Assembly: GCA_023248365.1 (NCBI GenBank)
Contig: JAHFER010000047.1
Location: 1-9,447 of the forward strand
Direction: 5' to 3'
DNA: 9,447 bases
Origin: Nitrospirota bacterium
GTDB taxonomy: Bacteria > Nitrospirota > 9FT-COMBO-42-15 > HDB-SIOI813
The notes under the pieces are model-generated. The model was not told where the DNA came from. It searched no databases and saw nothing but the letters and a program-made list of their open reading frames with translations. This document shows, one piece after another, positions 1 to 7,152 of this stretch (its first letter is position 1; every line of letters begins with the position of its first letter). Position numbers and translations under genes: made by a program.

Positions 1-1537
1 ATTTAGAATTGTTGTCTAAAGTTAGTAGTCTGTTTAACAGGGTAATTGAAATGATATTTTTATCCACCGGCAATGGAGGATTCTGGTCTAACAATGGAGG
101 AATACCTTTTGAGGCAACCTTTGCATATTCATATCTTATGGCTGGTTCTATAAAGTGTTCAATTGAGCCTGAATTTACAGAAAAGGGTCTGTAGAGCTTT
201 GTAGTAAGAGTTGCGGCAAGATTGTATTGATTTGAATAGATGGATTTGTTACCCCCGTCTACTATATAAAACGCATGTTCTGTTCCTGCCTCCGGTATAA
301 ATATAAGACCTGTCCCCTCGAATAATCTTGCCGAGATCTTTGGTGCAAATTGAAGACGGGTTAATCCTGTGTCCGATTCTTCCCATCTTGATGCAGATGA
401 GGCCAATCCCCAATAAAGAGGTGTTTTACTTATCCTGTTCTCCATTACCTTAAATCCAGCCTCAGGGAGCCTCTGAAATATCCCATTGCTTTTCCCTGAA
501 AGGTTCTGTGTATACTGTGCCCACAGATGTGCAGAGGTATTATCCCCTCTCCTGTTTATATACATGTCTGAGTCCTGAGTCCTTTGCAAACGGTCTCCGA
601 TATTTTCGCTGATGTCCTTAAACAGGGATTTATCGTTAATATAATTAATACGCATCCTGCCTGAAAGGTCCTCTGCAAGGAGTTGTTTATGGTTGAAATT
701 TATATCCCATCTATCCTTTCCTAACTGGTTGTCTTTGATGTAGTAACCATAAAATTTACCCATGCTGTCTTTACTCAGGATGTATCTGTATTCCAAGCCT
801 GACCCCCAGCCCTTTTCTCCATAATAATCAGCGTATAAGGTTGCATCCTGACTTTTTGAAATGGCCCAGTAGAAGGCATTGTTTAACTTTAAACCCTCTG
901 ACGTGTTGTAACCGATTCTGGGTATCAGTAAACCTGTCTGCCGGTCCTGCAGTATAGGGAGCGCTATATATGGGAAATAAAGAACGGGTATATCTTTTAC
1001 TGAAAAAGATACACCCTGGGCAGTCAGCATATGATTAAGGTGTATATTCACATTTCGCCCTTTAAACCTCCAGCATGGTGATTCTCCGTCACATGTTGTA
1101 AAATCTGCACTCTTTATCTTAAATCTATCTTCTGAAAGCCTCTCTATGGATTTTCCTTCTAAATGAAAATTTTCTCCCTTAATGAAAATTTTCCCCTTGT
1201 CAATTCTTGCATAATTAGAATTCAGATTGAGGAAAAGCTTTTCTGACGTTAGAGTATTCATGCCGTCGGTAAATTCGACATTACCATTTGCTGTAACGTC
1301 CCCGGTGTTGTTATTTAATTTGACAGATTCAGCAGTAAGTTTTTTATCCTCTTGGGTAATAACGACATCTCCGGTTGCTGTATATATGCCATTCCGGTAT
1401 TCGAGGTTATTACTTTTTATGTTTGTTGTAGGAGATCCGGCATAGGAGTGACATAGAGTCAGTGGACATAAGGGGATAAAGAGTATAAGCAGGAGGACAA
1501 AAAGAAACAGGTGATTCTCATTCGTCCATTTACTCAT
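1..1537 (-). CDS. lptD: LPS-assembly protein LptD (OstA family), 3' part outside window
   Basis: This is the N-terminal 512 codons of an LptD-like outer-membrane protein, open to the window edge with no stop codon. LptD inserts lipopolysaccharide into the outer leaflet with LptE. Translation from the ATG at 1537 begins MSKWTNENHL and then has a strongly hydrophobic stretch (about residues 10-28) ending near SYA-GS, a plausible signal peptidase I site after Ala33. Residues about 38-170 are an OstA/LptA-like beta-jellyroll (repeated short strands such as YTATGDVVI, ANGNVEF). A motif TTCDGESPCW carries Cys149 and Cys155. The entry to the barrel, FPYIALPI (188-195) and DRQTGLLIPRIGY (198-210), followed by aromatic alternating strands and YWAISKSQDATLYADYY, is characteristic of LptD. 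Family members are usually 650-850 residues, so perhaps a third of the barrel is missing here. The start overlaps the folC stop by 8 bp, suggesting coupled translation. The family call is firm; the start is very likely. Confidence 0.9.
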   Translation of the reverse strand, partial: MSKWTNENHLFLFVLLLILFIPLCPLTLCHSYAGSPTTNIKSNNLEYRNGIYTATGDVVITQEDKKLTAESVKLNNNTGDVTANGNVEFTDGMNTLTSEKLFLNLNSNYARIDKGKIFIKGENFHLEGKSIERLSEDRFKIKSADFTTCDGESPCWRFKGRNVNIHLNHMLTAQGVSFSVKDIPVLYFPYIALPILQDRQTGLLIPRIGYNTSEGLKLNNAFYWAISKSQDATLYADYYGEKGWGSGLEYRYILSKDSMGKFYGYYIKDNQLGKDRWDINFNHKQLLAEDLSGRMRINYINDKSLFKDISENIGDRLQRTQDSDMYINRRGDNTSAHLWAQYTQNLSGKSNGIFQRLPEAGFKVMENRISKTPLYWGLASSASRWEESDTGLTRLQFAPKISARLFEGTGLIFIPEAGTEHAFYIVDGGNKSIYSNQYNLAATLTTKLYRPFSVNSGSIEHFIEPAIRYEYAKVASKGIPPLLDQNPPLPVDKNIISITLLNRLLTLDNNSK

Positions 1538-2834
1538 TTACAAATCCGCTGGTTATTTGATTCCTGGCCTCTCCTGCCATATATAAAGAGCCTGTTACAA
1601 TTATGGTGTCTGAAGATGAAGCAATGTTATATGCATGGGATAATGCCTCAGATACAGCCTGAGTGACATGCGGGGTAATACCGTATTGTTCAACTATCTT
1701 TCTGAGGTCTTCAACAGGTAATCCCCGTTCTGTATCAGGTTTTGTAATAATTACTTCAGATGAATATGGAATAAGTTCTTCTATCATCCTGCTGACATCT
1801 TTATCTTTCAGTACGCCAAATATAAGGATTATGTTTCCATGTCCTTCTACTTTCATAAGTACATCTTCTATAAATCTGGCCAGCACAATTGTTCCTGCAT
1901 GGTTGTGTGCGCCGTCAACTATTACCTGCGGATTCACAGATACCGTCTCAAGCCTTCCGGGCCATGATGTATTTTCAACTCCTCTGAAAAGCTGATGATC
2001 TGTAACTTCAAAGCCCTTTTGCATTAATAGTTCTATAGTATAAATTGCGGCCCCAAGATTGAACATCTGATGTTTACCCGCGAGAGGTAATTTTAGCAAT
2101 AACTCCCTCCATCTCTTACCATAATAATAAACCTCGCTGTAAGACCGGGTGAGTTTAACAGGAACGGTATTGAAATCTCTTCCAAATATATATGTAACTG
2201 TGCCGGCCTTTTTAGCGCTATCTTCAATTATGGAAAGTATATTCTCTTTATGTTCTGATGTAACAACAGGGGCGCTCTTCTTAATTATTCCGCACTTCTC
2301 TCCTGCTATGTCTTCCAGATCAGTACCCAAATGTTCTGTATGATCATAATCAACATTGGTGATAATCGTTACAAGAGGGACGATTATATTTGTAGCGTCG
2401 AGCCTGCCGCCCATTCCTACCTCTACTACTGCAATATCAACGCGTTCTTCAGCAAAGTATTCTAATGCAATGGCTGTGGTAAATTCAAAAAATGTGGGTA
2501 AGATATCGGACCCTTCTATGTGTTCTTTGATATTTTCAATCAGAAATGAAAAATGTTCTTTAGTTATCGGGATATTGTTTATTCTAATCCTCTCCCTTAT
2601 ATCTGTCAGATGCGGTGAAGTGTAGAGACCTGTTTTATATCCGGCCTCATGCAATACTGAGGCCAAAATAGCCGCAGTTGAACCCTTTCCGTTGGTGCCT
2701 CCGACATGTATTGTCTTTAATTTTTCATGTGGATTGTTTAGAGATAAACATATTCTTTTGATATTTGAAAGGCCTAATTTAATGCCGAATTGTTGCAGAG
2801 AATATAGATATGCCAGATTGTCCTGAAATGACAT
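1530..2834 (-). CDS. folC: Folylpolyglutamate synthase / dihydrofolate synthase
   Basis: FolC is a cytoplasmic Mur-ligase-family enzyme that adds glutamate to folates in an ATP-dependent reaction. Bifunctional members also join glutamate to dihydropteroate. The protein is 434 residues from the ATG at 2834, a normal length. Visible motifs in order are the ATP-binding loop HVGGTNGKGS (43-52), TSPHL (72-76), EVGMGGRLDATN (138-149), the GEKCGIIK segment around residue 180 that in the family carries the modified lysine, WPGRLE (291-296) and VDGAHN (306-311) of the C-terminal ligase domain. An in-frame TTG at 2849 would add five residues and overlap accD. The ATG is preferred because it lies 7 bp after the accD stop, with a GGA about 10 bases upstream. 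The accD-folC pairing is also found in E. coli and Pseudomonas. Whether dihydrofolate synthase activity is present cannot be read from the sequence. Confidence 0.96.
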   Translation of the reverse strand: MSFQDNLAYLYSLQQFGIKLGLSNIKRICLSLNNPHEKLKTIHVGGTNGKGSTAAILASVLHEAGYKTGLYTSPHLTDIRERIRINNIPITKEHFSFLIENIKEHIEGSDILPTFFEFTTAIALEYFAEERVDIAVVEVGMGGRLDATNIIVPLVTIITNVDYDHTEHLGTDLEDIAGEKCGIIKKSAPVVTSEHKENILSIIEDSAKKAGTVTYIFGRDFNTVPVKLTRSYSEVYYYGKRWRELLLKLPLAGKHQMFNLGAAIYTIELLMQKGFEVTDHQLFRGVENTSWPGRLETVSVNPQVIVDGAHNHAGTIVLARFIEDVLMKVEGHGNIILIFGVLKDKDVSRMIEELIPYSSEVIITKPDTERGLPVEDLRKIVEQYGITPHVTQAVSEALSHAYNIASSSDTIIVTGSLYMAGEARNQITSGFVNE

Positions 2835-2841
2835 GGACGAA

Positions 2842-3660
2842 TTATCCAAAAAATCTTATTATCCGGGTAAGGGTCTCTTTTATTGTTTTTCTTTCGACTA
2901 TCATATCAATCATACCGTGTTCAAGAAGAAATTCCGCCCTCTGAAAACCCTCCGGAAGCTGTTGCTTAATCGTCTGTTCTATAACACGGGGACCAGCAAA
3001 GCCTATCAGGGCCTTTGGTTCAGCGATTATAATATCCCCAAGCATGGCAAAACTTGCAGTAACCCCGCCAAATGTCGGATCAGTTAATATGGATATGTAT
3101 GGAACGCCTTCGTCTGCGAGCCGTGCTATTGCCGCACTGGTCTTTGCCATCTGCATTAGGGATAGTATCCCTTCCTGCATCCTTGCGCCTCCGGACGACG
3201 AGACTATAAGAAGCGGATGTTTTGTGCTGAAGGCGGCTTCTGCTGCCCGGAGTATTTTTTCTCCTACGACAGACCCCATACTCCCACCCATGAATTTAAA
3301 ATTAAAGACGCCCATTATAACCGAACGCTTATTGATGGTTCCTTCTCCGTAAATAAATGCGTCATTGCAGCCAGTGGACTTCTGATAATTTTTTAGTCTG
3401 TCCTTGTATTTTATGGAATCTTTAAAATCAAGCGGGTCCATAGGCTGTATGTTTTTGTCATATTCCTTAAAGCTCCCTTCATCCAGCATCAGAGCAAGCC
3501 TCTCCTCTACAGATATGCAGAAATGGTATCTGCATTTCGGGCATACCATAGAGTTTTTTTCTACTTCCTTCCTGTAGATTATCTCTTTACAGTAGTTACA
3601 CTTTATCCAGAGTCCTTCCGGGATCTTTACTTTTCTGTCTTCTTTTTTAAACCAGGCCAT
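2842..3660 (-). CDS. accD: Acetyl-CoA carboxylase, carboxyltransferase subunit beta
   Basis: AccD works with AccA to move the carboxyl group from carboxybiotin on AccB to acetyl-CoA, giving malonyl-CoA for fatty-acid synthesis in the cytoplasm. The 272-residue protein has the N-terminal four-cysteine zinc ribbon (Cys21, Cys24, Cys40, Cys43) typical of bacterial AccD. The crotonase-fold core follows, with SSGGARMQEG (155-164), TDPTFGGVTASFAMLGD (193-209) and GFAGPRVIEQT (220-230). Length and start match the family; MAWFKK is a usual type of AccD N-terminus. It begins 1 bp after the trpA stop and has no strong ribosome-binding site of its own (a GGGAG lies too far upstream, in the trpA end), so coupling to trpA translation is likely. 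No accA is visible in the window. accD next to trp genes and folC is a known arrangement in several proteobacteria. Confidence 0.97.
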   Translation of the reverse strand: MAWFKKEDRKVKIPEGLWIKCNYCKEIIYRKEVEKNSMVCPKCRYHFCISVEERLALMLDEGSFKEYDKNIQPMDPLDFKDSIKYKDRLKNYQKSTGCNDAFIYGEGTINKRSVIMGVFNFKFMGGSMGSVVGEKILRAAEAAFSTKHPLLIVSSSGGARMQEGILSLMQMAKTSAAIARLADEGVPYISILTDPTFGGVTASFAMLGDIIIAEPKALIGFAGPRVIEQTIKQQLPEGFQRAEFLLEHGMIDMIVERKTIKETLTRIIRFFG

Positions 3661-3661
3661 T

Positions 3662-4462
3662 TTATCCGGCTATTGCTCCCTTCAATGATTTTATAAATTT
3701 TCCTACCTTTGAAAATAGAACCCGCTTACCGCTGTTCTCATTAATAATCTTCACAAGGGCGCTTCCTACAATTACTCCATCTGCCCACCCTGAGATCTTC
3801 TTTGCCTCTTCCTCTTTTGATATTCCAAATCCCACTGCCACCGGAAGGCCGGTGTGCTGACGGATTTCAGAAATTCTGGATTTTACTGTGGAGAGATTGC
3901 TAAGTTTTGCCCCTGTTATCCCTGTCATTGATACATAGTATATGAATCCTTTTGCAGATGATACTACCTTTTTTATCCTGTCCTCTGTACTTGTAGGAGC
4001 CAGGAGAAATATTGTATCGAGCCCTGGTTTCTTTGAATGTTTTAGGAACTCTGATGCCTCTTCCGGAGGAAGATCAGGTATTATAACACCATCTATCCCT
4101 GACGAGACAGCATTAGCAGGGAACTTGTCAATCCCGTACTGAAAGATGATATTGTAGTAGGTCATTATAATAATCGGGATTGAAAGACCATCTTTTCTGA
4201 GATTTTTAACAAGGGCCATCACCTTCTTTAAGTTAGTACCGGATTTAATGGCACGCTCAGAGGCCATTTGAATAGTCGGTCCATCGGCAATAGGGTCTGA
4301 AAAAGGAACTCCAAGCTCAAGTATATCAGCGCCTGAACGTTCTATCTCCAGGATCAGTAATTTAGTAGTCTCTAAATCCGGATCCCCAGCCATTATATAA
4401 GGAATAAGCGCTTTTTTCTTCTGAGCCTTGAGTTTGTCAAAGGTAGTCTCTATTCTTCTCAT
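3662..4462 (-). CDS. trpA: Tryptophan synthase alpha subunit
   Basis: TrpA cleaves indole-3-glycerol phosphate to indole and glyceraldehyde-3-phosphate and passes indole through a tunnel to TrpB. The ATG at 4462 gives 266 residues beginning MRRIETTFDKLK, the normal TrpA start. With this start the catalytic pair falls at Glu49 (LELGVPFSDP) and Asp60 (IADGPTIQ), and YYVS at 175-178, the same numbering as E. coli TrpA, which strongly favours it. An upstream in-frame ATG at 4492 would form an ATGA overlap with the trpB stop and add ten residues (MSSKQTGRKN) encoded mostly by a short heptad repeat. A strong purine-rich site AGGAAGGAAG lies just before 4462. Other TIM-barrel signatures are IPDLPPEEA (128-136), GITGAK (181-186), GFGIS (211-215) and DGVIVGSALV (228-237). 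accD follows after 1 bp. Confidence 0.97.
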   Translation of the reverse strand: MRRIETTFDKLKAQKKKALIPYIMAGDPDLETTKLLILEIERSGADILELGVPFSDPIADGPTIQMASERAIKSGTNLKKVMALVKNLRKDGLSIPIIIMTYYNIIFQYGIDKFPANAVSSGIDGVIIPDLPPEEASEFLKHSKKPGLDTIFLLAPTSTEDRIKKVVSSAKGFIYYVSMTGITGAKLSNLSTVKSRISEIRQHTGLPVAVGFGISKEEEAKKISGWADGVIVGSALVKIINENSGKRVLFSKVGKFIKSLKGAIAG

Positions 4463-4465
4463 GTT

Positions 4466-4475
4466 CTTCCTTCCT
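4466..4475 (-). promoter_or_regulatory. Ribosome-binding site deciding the trpA start
   Basis: The coding strand reads AGGAAGGAAG and then AAC before the ATG at 4462. This good Shine-Dalgarno match serves the internal ATG rather than the upstream ATG at 4492, and supports the 266-residue TrpA. Confidence 0.75.
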
Positions 4476-4479
4476 GTCT

Positions 4480-4507
4480 GCTTACTGCTCATTGCTTACT
4501 GCTACCT
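4480..4507 (-). repeat. Heptad repeat at the trpB/trpA junction
   Basis: On the coding strand four consecutive seven-base units read AGGTAGC, AGTAAGC, AATGAGC and AGTAAGC. The 10-bp core GCTTACTGCT (plus strand) occurs exactly at 4480-4489 and 4494-4503, 14 bp apart. The array supplies the last codons of trpB (GSSKQ) and its TGA stop, and lies just upstream of the trpA ribosome-binding site. It shares the AGTAAG core with the array between trpD and trpC. Confidence 0.75.
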
Positions 4508-5679
4508 ATTAGTTGTGCTACATGCTGTACATCCTTATCCCCCCTGCCGGAGAGGTTCATAATAATTACCTTATTCTTTGGCAGGGTTGGTGCGAGCTTT
4601 ATTACATGTGCTACTGCATGGGCGCTTTCCAATGCAGGGATAATACCCTCTGTTTCACTTAACAGGGAAAAGGCACTGAGCGCCTCTTTGTCCGTTGCAT
4701 ATGTATAGCTTATCCTGTCAGCCTCTTTATAATAGCTGTGTTCAGGGCCAACTGCCGAGTAATCAAGCCCGGCAGAAACTGAGTGTGTCACCTTCACCTG
4801 CCCGTCCTTATCCTGCAGGACATAGGTCTTTGTCCCCTGGAAAATACCTGTTGAGCCGTCGGCAAAGCGTGCGGCGTGCTTTCCGGTTTTTATACCGAGT
4901 CCGCCTGCCTCTACCCCGATCATCTTTACAGCATTATCTGCGATAAAGGGATGGAACAAGCCAATCGCATTACTCCCGCCTCCCACACATGCGACCAGAT
5001 AGTCAGGCAGCCTGCCCTCTGCCTCTATTATCTGTTCCCGTGCTTCTTTTCCTATTACAGATTGAAAATCCCGTATCAACATTGGATAGGGATGTGCACC
5101 AAGAACAGAACCGAGTACATAATGGGTTGTATGAACATTGGTTGTCCAGTCACGCATGGCCTCGCTTATAGCATCCTTCAGTGTCTTGCTGCCGCTATCA
5201 ACTGGAGTGACCTTTGCACCCAGTAGTTTCATCCTGAATACATTCAAGGCCTGCCTTGCCATATCCTCAGTCCCCATGTATATCTCACACTGAATTCCGA
5301 ACATTGCCGCTACAGTTGCAGTAGCAACTCCATGCTGACCTGCGCCTGTTTCTGCAATCACCCTCTGTTTTCCCATACGCTTGGTGAGGATAATCTGTCC
5401 TACTGTGTTATTGATTTTGTGCGCCCCTGTATGGCAAAGGTCTTCCCGCTTCAGATATATTTTTGCGCCCTTTAGATGCTTTGTAAGCCTCTCTGCAAAA
5501 TACAATGACGTAGGACGGCCCACATATTTTTTAAGGTAGTATTCAAATTCTTCCTTAAATGCAGGATCTTTTTTTGCCTTTGAATAGACCTCTTCCAATT
5601 CTGTTAATGCGGGCATAAGTGTTTCAGATACAAATTTTCCGCCAAATATGCCGAAGTGACCGTTTAAATCAGGTAACAT
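4489..5679 (-). CDS. trpB: Tryptophan synthase beta subunit
   Basis: TrpB is the PLP enzyme that condenses indole from TrpA with L-serine to make tryptophan. The 396-residue length and motifs fit the standard TrpA-dependent TrpB1 class rather than TrpB2. The PLP lysine is Lys88 in HTGAHKINN, Glu110 in AETGAGQHG is the catalytic acid, GGGSNA (233-238) binds the PLP phosphate, and SGRGDKD (377-383) is near the C-terminus. The ATG at 5679 lies inside the end of trpF (11-bp overlap), with AGAGGTGAG upstream, so translation is probably coupled. The last five residues (GSSKQ) are encoded by a seven-base repeat and extend past the SGRGDKD helix, so they are probably dispensable. The stop overlaps an alternative trpA ATG as ATGA. 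Confidence 0.98.
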   Translation of the reverse strand: MLPDLNGHFGIFGGKFVSETLMPALTELEEVYSKAKKDPAFKEEFEYYLKKYVGRPTSLYFAERLTKHLKGAKIYLKREDLCHTGAHKINNTVGQIILTKRMGKQRVIAETGAGQHGVATATVAAMFGIQCEIYMGTEDMARQALNVFRMKLLGAKVTPVDSGSKTLKDAISEAMRDWTTNVHTTHYVLGSVLGAHPYPMLIRDFQSVIGKEAREQIIEAEGRLPDYLVACVGGGSNAIGLFHPFIADNAVKMIGVEAGGLGIKTGKHAARFADGSTGIFQGTKTYVLQDKDGQVKVTHSVSAGLDYSAVGPEHSYYKEADRISYTYATDKEALSAFSLLSETEGIIPALESAHAVAHVIKLAPTLPKNKVIIMNLSGRGDKDVQHVAQLIGSSKQ

Positions 5680-6289
5680 TTATCTTTCTCACCTCTTTTA
5701 TAAATTCTGCAACCTTGTCGTGGTCCTTTTTACCAGGTGTAATTTCTACGCCGGAGGATATATCTACTCCATAGGGATGAACCATCTCTATCGCCTCTCT
5801 GACATTGGATGGTTTTAGTCCGCCTGATAAAATGACCTTTCCATGTTCCTTTGCCTTACCCGTGAACTCCCAGTTAAAGGTCTTTCCTGTCCCGCCCTTT
5901 TTATCCTTATCATGTGTATCAAGTAAAAAGGCATCAACATTATACATCATCATACTGTTTATACTCTCTGAATCTTTTATTACGATTGCCTTAATAACCT
6001 TTTCCCTGAATCTTGTGCATAGTAACGGAGATTCTTCCCCGTGAAACTGGAGTATCTGTACACCGCTTTCTCTTACAATACGTCTTATCATGTCTTCACT
6101 TTCATCCACAAAGACGCCGACTGTGGAAATAAATACAGGGAGTTTTGCAATAATTTCGCGTGCCTTTCCAGGCTCAATATACCTTGGACTTTCCGGATAG
6201 AATACAAATCCAAGGGCATCAGCGCCTGCCTCAGCCGCAGCCATTGCATCGTCCAGATTTGTTATTCCGCAGATCTTTACTTTAACCAT
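5669..6289 (-). CDS. trpF: Phosphoribosylanthranilate isomerase
   Basis: TrpF performs the Amadori rearrangement of N-(5-phosphoribosyl)anthranilate to CdRP, the step before TrpC. The 206-residue TIM barrel is full length for a monofunctional TrpF. The general base Cys7 is in KICGIT and the general acid is Asp124 in LLDT. GGTGKTFNW (132-140), LSGGLKPSNV (154-163) and DISSGVE (176-182) form the phosphate-binding and C-terminal barrel loops. It starts 2 bp after the trpC stop and its last 11 bp overlap trpB. TrpC and TrpF are separate here, unlike the TrpC-TrpF fusion of E. coli. The upstream ribosome-binding sequence is weak (GATAGGG in the end of trpC), consistent with reinitiation from trpC. 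Confidence 0.97.
   Translation of the reverse strand: MVKVKICGITNLDDAMAAAEAGADALGFVFYPESPRYIEPGKAREIIAKLPVFISTVGVFVDESEDMIRRIVRESGVQILQFHGEESPLLCTRFREKVIKAIVIKDSESINSMMMYNVDAFLLDTHDKDKKGGTGKTFNWEFTGKAKEHGKVILSGGLKPSNVREAIEMVHPYGVDISSGVEITPGKKDHDKVAEFIKEVRKINVT
5688..5696 (-). promoter_or_regulatory. Ribosome-binding site of trpB inside trpF
   Basis: The coding strand reads AGAGGTGAG, eight bases before the ATG at 5679, within the codons for the trpF C-terminus. It confirms the trpB start and the 11-bp overlap. Confidence 0.7.
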
Positions 6290-6291
6290 AG

Positions 6292-7077
6292 CTACCCTAT
6301 CAGCTCCTTTATCTTCTTACTAACATTCCCGGATGTTATAATTGCCTCACCCACCAGTGCTGCATTAACTCCTGCATCTGCAAGCCTATCAACATCATCC
6401 CTGCTGTATATACCACTTTCACTTACAACAATTTTTCCGTCAGGTATTTCTTTTATAATTCTGAAAGTCGTGTTTAAATCTACTTTAAAGGTTCTCAGGC
6501 TTCTGTTATTTATTCCAATTATCTTTGCATCAGCCTTTAAGGCCATCTCAAGCTCCTGTTCACTGTGTACCTCTACAAGGGTGGACATGCCCAGTTCTGA
6601 TGATAGCCCTATAAAGTCAGAAAGGACTGATGAATCTAATATTGCAACTATAAGGAGAAGGGCATCAGCGCCTAAGTATCGTGATTCGTAAATATGATAT
6701 TCATCAATCAGAAAATCCTTCCTCAATACCGGAATTTTTGCTGCATTCTTTGCAACCTTTATATAAGCAGGGCTACCTTCAAAGAATCGCTCCTCTGTAA
6801 TTACTGATATTGCCGATGCCCCTGCATATTCATATCTTTTTGCAAGGTATTCAGCCTTAAGGTCTTCTATCAGAGTACCTTTTAAGGGGGACCTTTTTTT
6901 AATCTCTGCGATCAGGTTAAGAGTATTCTCCTTTGGCTCTGATATGGCTTTACTGAAGTTACGCGGCGGCTCAACATCACGAAGCTGTACCTTAATCTCT
7001 TTAAGAGACAGCCTTGACTTGTTCTCTTTAAGTTCAGCTTTCTTATTTTCTACTATCTTTGCTAAAAGGTTTTCCAT
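6292..7077 (-). CDS. trpC: Indole-3-glycerol-phosphate synthase
   Basis: TrpC closes the indole ring, converting CdRP to indole-3-glycerol phosphate with loss of CO2. The 261-residue monofunctional protein has the usual N-terminal helices followed by a TIM barrel. Residues equivalent to the known catalytic and phosphate-binding set are visible: Glu58 and Lys60 in AEIKKRSP, Lys120 in VLRKDF, Glu169 in LVEVH, Asn190 in GINNRSL, Glu220 in VSESGI, and VGEAII (242-247). The start at 7077 has a good ribosome-binding site (AGAAGGA) six bases upstream. trpF follows after 2 bp. The 75-bp gap from trpD carries heptad repeats and a GC-rich hairpin, so this junction may be less tightly coupled than those downstream. 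Confidence 0.97.
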   Translation of the reverse strand: MENLLAKIVENKKAELKENKSRLSLKEIKVQLRDVEPPRNFSKAISEPKENTLNLIAEIKKRSPLKGTLIEDLKAEYLAKRYEYAGASAISVITEERFFEGSPAYIKVAKNAAKIPVLRKDFLIDEYHIYESRYLGADALLLIVAILDSSVLSDFIGLSSELGMSTLVEVHSEQELEMALKADAKIIGINNRSLRTFKVDLNTTFRIIKEIPDGKIVVSESGIYSRDDVDRLADAGVNAALVGEAIITSGNVSKKIKELIG

Positions 7078-7083
7078 CTGTTT

Positions 7084-7090
7084 TCCTTCT
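7084..7090 (-). promoter_or_regulatory. Ribosome-binding site of trpC
   Basis: AGAAGGA on the coding strand, six bases before the ATG at 7077, directly after the heptad repeats. Confidence 0.65.
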
Positions 7091-7091
7091 T

Positions 7092-7147
7092 TCTTACTTC
7101 TGACATCTTACTTCGGGAGGGGACAAGCCCCTCCCCTACTGCTCACT
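7092..7147 (-). repeat. Heptad repeats flanking a palindrome, trpD/trpC junction
   Basis: Plus-strand seven-base units TCTTACT (7092-7098), TCTGACA (7099-7105) and TCTTACT (7106-7112), followed by TC, give an exact 9-bp direct repeat 14 bp apart. After a 21-bp interruption that is mostly the palindrome, CCCTACT (7134-7140) and GCTCACT (7141-7147) resume in the same seven-base phase. On the coding strand the units are of the form AGTRAGN, the same family as the trpB/trpA array. The region is non-coding. Confidence 0.65.
7115..7135 (-). repeat. GC-rich palindrome between trpD and trpC
   Basis: GGGAGGGG (7115-7122) and CCCCTCCC (7128-7135) form a perfect 8-bp stem around the 5-base loop ACAAG on the plus strand. 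Transcribed with the trp genes it should make a stable RNA hairpin. No U-run follows in the direction of transcription, so it is not a convincing intrinsic terminator. It resembles a dispersed REP-like element and may affect mRNA stability or relative expression of trpEGD and trpCFBA (inference). Confidence 0.75.
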
Positions 7148-7152
7148 ATATT

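Noticed and set aside
2835..2849. TTG start for folC overlapping the accD end
   Set aside because: A downstream in-frame ATG at 2834 gives a normal FolC N-terminus; TTG is a weak start and no clear ribosome-binding site favours it. It cannot be fully excluded.
4463..4492. ATGA-overlap start for trpA
   Set aside because: The extension is encoded by the heptad repeat, and the internal ATG has a strong ribosome-binding site and gives catalytic residues at the E. coli positions 49 and 60.
6041..6691. 216-codon plus-strand open frame across trpC and trpF
   Set aside because: It lies antisense to two fully conserved enzymes, has no recognisable motif and no supporting ribosome-binding context; it is a shadow of the real genes.
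7115..7135. Intrinsic terminator between trpD and trpC
   Set aside because: The hairpin is strong, but the following coding-strand bases are GAAGTAAGATG with no U-run in the direction of transcription.
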